Shown: positions 1 through 6,144 of the stretch, piece by piece
Layout: each line of letters begins with the position of its first letter
Position numbering within the stretch: position 1 is the first letter of the stretch
DNA from: CAMDWQ01 sp964497635
Lineage (GTDB): Bacteria > Omnitrophota > Gorgyraeia > 2-02-FULL-51-18
DNA length: 6,144 bases
Reading direction: 5' to 3'
Assembly (NCBI GenBank): GCA_964497635.1
Contig: CAZCDB010000070.1
Span: 1-6,144 of the forward strand
Translations under genes and position numbers: made by a program
The notes under the pieces: generated by a model
Database searches by the model: none
What the model was told of the DNA's origin: nothing
What the model saw: only the letters and a program-made list of their open reading frames with translations

Positions 1-1
1 A

Positions 2-3000
2 GCGACTGTTCTCAATGGCATCGAAAACTATAAGAAGGCACGGAGAGAACAGGACGGTATTTTGGCACCCGAGGTTCCTCAAGAGCTATCAGTCCCTCCA
101 CAGGGAGCACGGTTGGCAAAACAAACTTCAAAATCTCTAAGAGAAAATCTTATAGGTCTTGGTTATCAGCGTGTTGCACATCCTGAGCGGCCGGGTTTTG
201 GCACGCACTTCCGTGTTTATCTCTATCCAGAAGTTAGTTTGGTTGAAAAAGTACCGCACAATTTAGATGTAATGAAGTCGGTTGAATTAGCTAAACAACG
301 TTTAGGAGGGCTCGTACCAGGGTTTATGATTGAGCAAGGAGAGGATTTGCCGACGGTTTATTCTGAAAGCGCTATTTCTTTGAAAGTGGTTCTTAACGAT
401 CTTCTTCAACAAGGCCGTCGCGAACAAGCTTTAGATTTGTTGAGAAAATATTTTGAGATTACAACGCAGGTGATTGAACGAGGGGTCGTCAATTGGGACA
501 ACAAGATAGAGAATTTTGGAGTTACCCCCGAAGGAAATGTTGTATTGATAGATATTGGAGGATTGGTAGAGGTTGAGGATGCTCTAAGCGAGCCCGATTT
601 TCCAGAATCTAACATCGAATTTTTATATTTAAAAATGAACGAAGGTGTGCCGGATCAAGTGATGGCTGAGTTTTTGGAGCTAAGGGAGGAATTTGGTTTT
701 GATAATGGAGGAACTATAGAAGCAACGATTAAGCGGCTGGGATCGACAAAGCCAGCTCAAAGAGTTGAATGGAGTTTTAATCTTTCCAAAGTCACCAAAC
801 GGCCGGCAGTCACCGCTGACCAGATTAAGGATGATGTAAAACTAAGCGGAGGGCAGGTGGTACGTCTTGCAGCCAAGCCAAGTGAATGGACTGATGGTCG
901 AGAGTTTGTTTATAGCGATAACCGAAGGAGTCGGGATCGGCGGATTCTCGCGTATAGGTTTGATCCAAATGGAAATATTGTTTACCGAGCGACTTATCTG
1001 AGTCAACAGACTTATGACGCCAAGAAACCGGATGAGCTTAAGCCGATTGGAAAAGATAATCTGGTATCGGTTGGGAGTCCGTTTACTCGCGTCGTTTATG
1101 AGGACCGATCAGATAGATCTAACAGCAGTAAAGCCGTCGGGATACAAAGCACAAAAAGGCTCGACAACAAAGGCCTGATTATTCGCCCCGATGGCACCGT
1201 GATTGCGATGTCGCATCTAGTAGATGAAACTCCTAAAAGGAGGGGAACTAAACAAGAAACTTTTTATGTTTATAACCGCGACGCATTCGCTGAGTACGTC
1301 AATCATAGAAATTGGACGATACAAGATGATGGTGCACGGTTGTCCAGCGATACCACCTCCTCACCAACCCAGCCTGTGTCTCGAAAAATAAGATCATCAA
1401 CACAAGTCCAGGAGGATGTACAGCGCTTGAAAGATATTCTGGATGGTTATGAAACCAGGAAAGCGCAAATTTCAATCAGGCAATTGGCAGTAGAAGCCGG
1501 AAGGGCCCAGGATGAGTACGCTGTAACCAATGTCGGCAATGATGTCCGTCATTATCTCATTGACCATCCGGCGCTTAATATTCGGCCTCTTCAGCTCCGT
1601 AGTCACGATCAGATCAAGAAGGACAGGGAGGCTATTATCCAAGCTCTTGACGAAGCTTCTTTGGAGGGCTATGTGCTTTCAACTTCGAGTCTGGCAAATC
1701 TGGTGGGACGTGATGAATTTGACCTCTACGCGGATATTAACAGAGATCCGGCTATAAAAAATCATCCGGCGCGCACGGCTAGGGGATACCAAATCCTAGC
1801 ACAAAAGTCAGACGCGATGGAATCCATTTCCCTGCAGTCCAGACTCAGTGATTTAAGAATAGTCCAGCAGATCCCGTGGTATCTTGGCGAAAAAGTGATC
1901 GTAGATAATTCCCGTGTTTCCGAAGGGGTCATCCGTTATCAGCCGGCGGATGTCTCAAAAAGGGAAAAATATCTTGAACTTTATATTTCCACGGATCGCA
2001 AAAAGATCCAGATTTATTTTATCGACGGTAAAAAAAGAACAGACCCTTTTGAAGCACCTGTTTCGCTGCAGGATCACCAAGTTACCTGGTCTCCGCCGTT
2101 ATGGAGTTCGTATGAGCAGGGTCGCCTGTTTCTGGATCATCTATTAGAGCTTCCTTCCGGAGGAAAGGCACGAGCGGCGTCAGTCCTGTCTTTGCTGGAG
2201 AGGTTGTCCGGACATCACAGTGAACTTAGCGGTAATATGGTGCCTACTACGACTGTGGGAATGTTGAGTGTGGGGGTGAGCCGGTATTTAGGTGACAGGC
2301 GATACCCGGTCAAAATTTTATCCGATCGCATCAGTTATTCCCGTTTTGTGGCTTTTGTGGATGAACTAGATACTTCAAACTATTTAGTGTTCGAAGTCCT
2401 CGGTTCGGGCCACTTGAGAGTGCTGGGAGAAAATGAAGAATTTTTGAAAGACAGCATCGGCGCTTCAGTGAGGATTCAGTCGTTGGAAGCGGGTAGAAAA
2501 TTTATAGAGTCTATAAAGATCCGTCCTGCGGTTTCGATGAAAAGCGACGTGGAAAGCGAAGGTCGTAACCGCACGATGCTGGTCAGGGGAACGACGATAG
2601 CTTTGAGCAGTCCGGTAGATGCGAGCTCGGATAGGACTTGGCTTAGCGCTATCCCGTCTATGAAGATCGACGCGGATGAAGGTAGGATCTCTCCCGTTGT
2701 GTTTGTAGACAAGGCACATCTTCAGCGTCTTAAAGACCGATCAGGGACCGTAGAATATTCAATGGTGGCCGAAAATCCTTCAGACTATCTGGTTTCTCCC
2801 TTGGTGGACGGTTGGGCCACTCCTGAATATTTGCTTTATTTTGATGGAAGTTCAAATGACTATTTCTTGAAATTGGGTGAAGTCTCGGATTTCAATGCCC
2901 AAATTTCCGTGGTCTACCGCCGCATTCATGAAGATGATTTACTGGCGAGAATTACCATTCCACCGGATAGAAATTCTTTTGTTCTTGAGGCACTAAAGAT

Positions 3001-6000
3001 TGATGGAAAACCTCTCATTGTTGAGGCTGGGCCCATCCATCTTAGTGGTTTTCTATTTATTTTGGCTGCAAATAATCCGGATGAAATAGGGAGAATTCCT
3101 GATGATATCGCCAGACGGATAGAGGTCAGCCCTGAACTTAGAAAGGTCTTTGATCATTCATTTGAGTCTCTGGCTAAGGGAGGAAGATTTAAAATGCCAG
3201 TGACACTAGAAAACAGAAATGGCCAGTGGGTCGCACGCGTAAGTGAAATGGTCCAATGGAGCACAAAAGATGATGAAGCTGAACAGAACGCGCAGACAAA
3301 ATTTTCACAAGTCCGAGAAGGTTTTTATTCCACCTTAAGAGGTGTTCCTGGTCCTGCGGTTCCAGAGAGCGCGCAATCAGAGATTTTCGCCAACACAATT
3401 TCCTCTTATGTAGTCTATCTTGGCAATAAATCGATCAATATTCCAGCCTATTGGCCCGAAGATGTACTTATGTCACGTGGTATTAAAGACGCTAGTGGTC
3501 AAATAAAATTTTTTAATGTTTCATCGAGGCAGGGGATCGAGGGAAACTATTTAGAATTTGTTTTTAAAACGGATCGTTCGGCAAAACTTACGATAGAGTC
3601 CCCGTCAAATAGAGAGGGTGTTTTGATCGTCTCGTTTTTAAGAGGTGGTGATGTTATTGGGGATCCCGTGGAAATCTATCTTTTAAAAGACACTGAAAAA
3701 AATAGATTCGAAGGCGGTGTCAATTTGAAATATCTTAAGCCCGCGAATGATTTTTTTGATCTGACCCACCAGATCCCTCTTGATTTTGGTTTGGAAAGGG
3801 CCGCGGGCATTCGCACGTGGATCCTGCGTCAACACAAGAACAGTCTGGCGCGTAGTCGTTCCGAGAAGTTTAATATTGGGATCGGTAATAAAGGTAATCC
3901 GATGAGACTTCCTAGAAGCATCACCGATCAATCGGTATTAGTGGATGTCATTGCCGATGAATATCGGTCACGTTTTATTTTATTCCAGGACCGTGTTAAT
4001 CCAGACAATTATTTTGTCATTGAATCCCGTGAGGGAGTCGCTTTTGACGCTAAAACAGGTAAGGCCATTCCACTGAGAAAAAGCGGGGAAAGCGCGAAGT
4101 ATCAGGTGTCACCATTTATTCCCTCCGATTCGAGGGATTTTATCAATTTTATGAGCCGGGCATCCCGCCAGCTGGTAACGGGAAATATTTCCGAAGCCCA
4201 GGTCCGGTATCCGATAGTCCGTACCAGCGTATCCATGGCGGAGTTAGGGCTTCCAAGATACAAACGTTATGTCATATTGAAAGCGGGCGAAAATGCTCTC
4301 AAAATCAGCGATGGGGCGGACGGCGCGAGCTTGCGGTCTGTATTTTATCCGATCCTCTTGGCAGATTCCTCATTGACGGAGACGGAGGCAAGCCCGGTGC
4401 TTTCGTATGAAGAGATTCTTGCAGATGGCAGATATCTACCGATTATCTATACGCCCGAGATTGCGATGATCACTTTTCTGGGACGCTGGTCCGAAGGGTC
4501 TTATCGATATTATAAAAAGATGACAGGGCTTGTTCAGGGACCGGACAGAAAGGCTTATGTTGTTTTCAGGGAATACGATGCAAACAGTGAAAAAATTTAT
4601 GTCAGCGTGCGGGAAAACGCCGATGGTTACGCGAATATCGATGGTATTAACTGGCTTATTGGCTCTCAAAAAGGAAAACCTGTTGACTTTAAAGGCAGGG
4701 TGAGCTTGCAGGTATTGGTCGCTCGTTATCGTGATCAGGGTGTAATCTCCTTACCTCAGGCTTTGATCGATGAGTTTATGCCGAATGTCGGAGATTTTGA
4801 CTTTAAGCGTTCCAGGCACAGTATTCCGCACATCAATTTTACCGATCAGGTCATGGAGCCTAAGCCCGCGGGCCAATTTGTGGTATCGGTGGAAGCTGAT
4901 GAAGTAGCCGTTGAAAGGGCAGATTTGATCACTTCTGAAGCGGCGCGGTCCGCCGAAGACGAGACCGTCTCGCCCGAGGGCGGACGGCTGGCGAGTGAAG
5001 GGATCGAGACAACGCGGGCGACGGGGCAGATTGTTTGGTTTTATGATAAAAGTTCGGATCGTGTGGCTCAAATTTTGGTGGATTATATTGATCGAAAGAC
5101 GGGCGTCGTGTATTTGAAAATTGCCGAAGGGGATCGTCCGCTCAGCCAGGCGGACTGGGACTGGATCGAGGCCGATGAATTTAACGCCGGTGATCGCGAG
5201 ATTCCTCTATTTGAACAAGCAGAAACTACGCTTGATATTTCTGAAGTCAAGCAAGATTCCGTAAGGATTCGTATCAACGTCTCTACCTATCAAGCTAATT
5301 TATCGATGCCTAATGGTCCTATTGATCGAACACAGTCGATTAAAAATTTTATCCAAGTTCAGAGGGAAAGAGATTTGGATAAAGCTAAGAGAGCTTATGT
5401 TCAGAATTTAAAGCGCTACTCTCAAAACGGAGACGAAGCATCTAGAAAGCGGTTCGAAGAAACACTGGCGTGGCTTGTGAAGGCCCATTTAAAGTTGATA
5501 GCTCCTATGGAGGGTGTTCGAGGGGATTCAATCACTATCCTTATGAGGAGCGTTCTTAAAAAAGTGGAAAATACTAGCCCGGAATACCAGCGTGCTCAGA
5601 TCAACCAAGCTAGGCAAAAAGCCAGCGGTTTGTTGCTGGGGACTTTAGAGCATCAGAGGAAAAATCATATTTTTTCAACCAGCGACTCTGCCACTTTTGA
5701 TAATCAAATTCAGGTCACTCTTTTAGAGATTGACGCAAATGCTAAGCGAGTCAAGCTTGGTTTCCGTGATTTGACGGGGACATCCAATGACAACCCGCCG
5801 CGATGGATCAATCTTGGGGATTCCCAGTTTGTAAGAAATTTACTTCATGAAATCAAATTGCTCAAAATTTTTTCAGATGACCGTGTACGTCTTCAAATAA
5901 GTTTGCCTGGAACCACTTCCATAGAGTTGGATGTGAAGGCTTTGAAGGAGGCTCGTGCGGCGCGCTTGGCCACAAGAAGCGGTCTTTTGGCGGAATATCA

Positions 6001-6144
6001 AAAATTGAGCGAGCAGTTACGGCAAGAAAATAGTTCCAAAACGCCTGATCGCAAAAGGATTAGGGAGCTGGAGGCTGCGATAAAGCAAGTTGACCAACAA
6101 GCGTCAAATTTTGGCTCAGCGTTGGGCGAGACTGGGTACATTGC
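2..6144 (+). CDS. Giant multidomain protein with kinase-like domain, HTH-like repeats and beta modules (internal fragment)
   Basis: One reading frame runs through the whole window without a stop, giving 2,047 complete codons plus two bases; start and stop codons both lie outside. Every other frame is broken into pieces of about 100 codons or fewer. In order, the protein shows a kinase-like domain (residues 44-232), beta-rich sequence with Asp/Asn-Gly turns (233-445), a Ser/Thr linker (446-468), two helix-turn-helix-like units (486-592), a long unassigned beta-rich region (601-1500), and a C-terminal part alternating beta modules with charged helices (1517-2047). There is no cysteine and no clear membrane segment. 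I do not recognise the whole protein as a named family and do not assign a function. Such length and low similarity fit the giant proteins known from Omnitrophota and similar bacteria; that placement is inference. Kinase-type signalling, scaffolding or an exported effector are all possible roles. Confidence 0.95.
131..697 (+). other. Protein-kinase-like domain within the giant CDS
   Basis: Residues 44-232 carry the main kinase-fold signatures in the right order. There is a glycine-rich loop GFGTHFRVY at 65-73, a candidate ATP-anchoring lysine K83 (LVEKVP), and a candidate helix-C glutamate E95. The catalytic loop GVVNWDNKIENFG at 161-173 supplies D166, K168 and N171 in the exact D-x-K-x-x-N spacing. 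D184-I-G186 stands for the DFG motif, 18 residues after D166 as in classical kinases. The histidine of HRD is replaced (N-W-D), and no APE-like activation segment follows, so the C-lobe looks short. The N-lobe, with a Y-x-Y-P-E stretch between the glycine loop and the lysine, resembles the YrbL/PhoP_reg kinase-like family as I remember it. With all polar catalytic residues kept, activity is plausible; the substrate is unknown and could be protein, sugar or small molecule. The domain limits are approximate. Confidence 0.7.
698..1336 (+). other. Beta-rich connector after the kinase-like domain
   Basis: Residues 233-445 match no family that I recognise. Alternating hydrophobic strands are joined by tight Asp/Asn-Gly turns, for example FDPNGNIVYRA at 320-330 and IIRPDGTVIAM at 393-403. 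Basic and acidic stretches lie between them (NRRSRDRR at 307-314, EDRSDR at 367-372). The two turn motifs, about 73 residues apart, could mark a duplicated beta-sheet unit, but the flanking sequence is too divergent to be sure. The region continues in frame from the kinase-like domain without a visible linker. Confidence 0.4.
1337..1405 (+). other. Ser/Thr-rich flexible linker
   Basis: Residues 446-468 are dominated by serine, threonine, proline and basic residues (RLSSDTTSSPTQPVSRK at 446-462) and have no regular hydrophobic pattern. This fits an unstructured linker separating the kinase-like N-terminal part from the helical HTH-like part. It could be a target for phosphorylation by the neighbouring kinase-like domain, but that is only a suggestion from its position and composition. 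Confidence 0.5.
1457..1582 (+). repeat. HTH-like unit, copy 1
   Basis: Residues 486-527 read as three short helices with the helix-turn-helix pattern: ISIRQLAVEAGRAQDEYAV at 490-508, then VGNDVRHYLIDHPALNI at 511-527. The core L-A-x-x-x-G, followed after a gap by a helix that ends in a short H-P or D-P segment, is shared with copy 2. A charged helix (VQEDVQRLKDILDGYETRK, 469-487) precedes it. HTH folds usually bind DNA but also serve in protein contacts. The assignment rests on the pattern only, and copy 1 has a few more residues between the two halves than copy 2. Confidence 0.45.
1622..1777 (+). repeat. HTH-like unit, copy 2
   Basis: Residues 541-592 repeat the arrangement of copy 1. A charged leading helix (DREAIIQALDEASLEG, 541-556) is followed by LSTSSLANLVGRDEFDLYA at 559-577 and then DINRDPAIKNHPART at 578-592. 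The shared elements are L-A-x-x-x-G, the turn, and a third helix running into D-P-A-I or H-P-A-L. The core L-A pairs (495-496 and 564-565) lie 69 residues apart, so the period is about 70 residues including the leading helix. The pair may form one tandem binding surface. Function is not established. Confidence 0.45.
1802..4501 (+). other. Long unassigned beta-rich region
   Basis: Residues 601-1500, about 900 in all, are mostly alternating hydrophobic and polar segments typical of beta-sheet proteins. Short helical stretches interrupt them (for example 704-736 and 1046-1059). I recognise no catalytic motif, calcium-binding nonapeptide repeat, YD repeat or sugar-binding signature. Several segments consist of two strands around a turn with a charged middle: YLELYISTDRKKIQIYF at 657-673, ISVVYRRIHEDDLLARITIP at 968-987, and YLEFVFKTDRSAKLTIESP at 1183-1201. 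They resemble the better conserved beta units nearer the C-terminus and suggest that the region is built from diverged copies of a common module. A charged, Gln-rich and Pro-containing stretch at 1085-1125 probably separates two domain groups. The longest hydrophobic stretch (1014-1022) is too short for a membrane helix. Confidence 0.5.
3533..3736 (+). other. Possible Ig-like beta-sandwich module
   Basis: Residues 1178-1245 contain paired strands (YLEFVFKTD, AKLTIESP, VLIVSFLRGGD). They end in a G-D, then E-I-Y-L-L-K-D, then N-R-F-E-G-G-V pattern at 1216-1240. A gly-asp turn, a strand, and a final F-x-G-x strand occur in many bacterial Ig-like repeat domains of surface proteins. The similarity is a general pattern only and other beta folds would fit. 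Confidence 0.25.
4550..4666 (+). repeat. Beta-Trp unit, copy A
   Basis: Residues 1517-1555. Two strands surround an Asp-centred turn (YVVFREYDANSEKIYVSVRE at 1519-1538), and a loop then leads to a conserved tryptophan (NWLIG, W1551). The aspartate D1526 lies 25 residues before W1551. Compared with copies B and C, the shared pattern is hydrophobic strand, D, four to five polar residues, hydrophobic-x-hydrophobic-x-hydrophobic strand, variable loop, then W followed by I or L. The following segment (1565-1591) is also beta-like but aligns poorly with the second units that follow B and C. Confidence 0.6.
4919..5026 (+). other. Acidic, GC-rich interdomain linker
   Basis: Residues 1640-1675 are rich in Glu, Ala, Ser, Gly and Arg (SEAARSAEDETVSPEGGRL at 1645-1663) with no strand or helix core. 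The underlying DNA is clearly richer in G and C than its surroundings. It separates copy A from copy B and is most simply a flexible linker. Confidence 0.45.
4948..4985. repeat. Nested inverted repeat in linker DNA
   Basis: Outer arms GTCCGCC (4948-4954) and GGCGGAC (4979-4985) are perfect reverse complements. Inside them lies a near-perfect palindrome, CGAGAC-C-GTCTCG (4960-4972). The transcript could fold into a stem with an internal bulge. There is no T-run after it and the reading frame continues, so it is not a typical terminator. Confidence 0.5.
5066..5176 (+). repeat. Beta-Trp unit, copy B
   Basis: Residues 1689-1725. QILVDYIDRKTGVVYLKIAE at 1690-1709 forms the two strands, with D1697 in the turn, and W1721 (DWIEAD) ends the unit exactly 24 residues later. 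Spacing and residue types match copy C. A second beta unit starts about 20 residues downstream at 1742. Confidence 0.6.
5225..5311 (+). repeat. Second beta unit following copy B
   Basis: Residues 1742-1770, TTLDISEVKQDSVRIRINVS at 1742-1761 followed by a further short strand and N-G-P turn. The pattern of hydrophobic strand, K/S-x-D turn, V-R-[IL]-x-I, then a short strand recurs after copy C at 1951-1978, and more weakly at 968-996. It has a general similarity to the V-R-I-G-I strand of the RNA-binding protein CsrA, which may be chance. Confidence 0.45.
5327..5680 (+). other. Charged alpha-helical spacer 1
   Basis: Residues 1776-1893 are rich in Lys, Arg, Glu, Gln and Ala with leucines at helical spacing. 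Examples are VQRERDLDKAKRAYVQNLKR (1786-1805), FEETLAWLVKAHLKL (1818-1832) and YQRAQINQARQKASGLLLG (1862-1880). Glycine and proline breaks near 1810, 1835 and 1860 suggest a bundle of four or so helices rather than one long rod. It sits between beta modules B and C and probably acts as a structural spacer or protein-contact surface. I recognise no named family. Confidence 0.5.
5705..5818 (+). repeat. Beta-Trp unit, copy C
   Basis: Residues 1902-1939. QVTLLEIDANAKRVKLGFRD at 1904-1923 forms two strands around D1911, and W1935 (RWINLGD) follows 24 residues later, as in copy B. The turn D-A-N is identical to copy A (1526-1528). This is the clearest match among the three copies and supports a true repeat family within the protein. 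Confidence 0.6.
5846..5935 (+). repeat. Second beta unit following copy C
   Basis: Residues 1949-1978, EIKLLKIFSDDRVRLQISLP at 1950-1969 then TTSIELDV. The V-R-L-x-I strand lies 45 residues after the corresponding strand of copy C; the equivalent distance after copy B is 51. This shows that the Trp unit and the second unit form a composite module of about 80 residues. Confidence 0.45.
5936..6109 (+). other. Charged helical hairpin or coiled coil
   Basis: Residues 1979-2036 directly follow the last beta unit. One helix runs from about 1979 to 2009 with L1995, L2002 and L2006 on one face. A turn of S-S-K-T-P-D (2011-2016) leads to a second helix in which I2020, L2023, I2027 and V2030 keep perfect 3-4-3 heptad spacing. 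This fits an antiparallel helical hairpin similar in position to spacer 1. The frame stays open beyond it to the window edge. Confidence 0.5.

Noticed and set aside
1530..1757. 75-codon + strand open frame in another phase
   Set aside because: It overlaps the HTH-like repeat of the giant frame and has a low-complexity, basic translation with no recognisable motif.
3041..3067. Possible membrane helix (residues 1014-1022)
   Set aside because: The hydrophobic stretch is only about nine residues long and is flanked by a histidine and by N-N-P-D, so it is more likely a buried beta strand.
3751..3757. Seven-T run as a frameshift or slippage site
   Set aside because: The same reading frame is open and protein-like on both sides (FFDLTH), and no alternative frame continues from it. 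The seven-A runs at 2030-2036 and 3696-3702 were judged likewise.
4948..4985. Rho-independent terminator
   Set aside because: The inverted repeat has no downstream T-run and lies in the middle of an open frame.
4751..5071. 106-codon open frame on the reverse strand
   Set aside because: It lies wholly antisense to the giant frame, has no convincing ribosome binding site that I can see, and its Arg/Pro-rich translation looks like a shadow of the coding strand. Other antisense frames (for example 3683-3931 and 4436-4669) were rejected for the same reason.
1..6144. NRPS/PKS, RTX adhesin, YD-repeat toxin or CRISPR array
   Set aside because: I saw no carrier-protein or condensation motifs, no Gly-Gly-x-Gly-x-Asp nonapeptides, no YD repeats and no regularly spaced direct DNA repeats.

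Overview
The window is a single open reading frame on the + strand (frame starting at base 2). It has no stop codon from the first base to the last: 2,047 complete codons, with neither the start nor the end of the gene inside the window. There is no intergenic space, no RNA gene, no convincing promoter or terminator, and no second gene on either strand. The protein is therefore a fragment of a giant polypeptide of more than 225 kDa.

Organism: base composition is moderate (mid-40s % GC by eye), codon use is mixed and the genetic code is the standard bacterial one. Very large multidomain proteins with little similarity to named families are known from several bacterial groups, and Omnitrophota (formerly Omnitrophica/OP3) are known for extreme examples. 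That or a related Planctomycetes-Verrucomicrobia-Chlamydiae-type environmental bacterium is my best guess, but nothing in the window proves it.

Layout by residue (numbered from base 2). About 44-232: a small protein-kinase-like domain with a glycine-rich loop, a lysine, a catalytic D-x-K-x-x-N loop and a D-I-G metal-binding motif. About 233-445: beta-rich sequence with Asp/Asn-Gly turns. About 446-468: a Ser/Thr-rich linker. About 469-600: a helical region with two copies of a helix-turn-helix-like unit. About 601-1500: some 900 residues of mostly beta-strand-like sequence that I cannot assign, including one possible Ig-like module. About 1517-2047: a modular C-terminal part in which a beta unit ending in a conserved tryptophan occurs three times. 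The second and third copies are each followed by a second beta unit and then by a highly charged helical spacer.

The whole 2,047-residue translation contains no cysteine. No signal peptide or convincing membrane segment is visible, although the true N-terminus lies outside the window. A kinase-like enzyme domain and HTH-like repeats joined to a long modular scaffold suggest either a giant cytoplasmic signalling or scaffold protein, or an exported effector or surface protein. The sequence alone does not decide between these.
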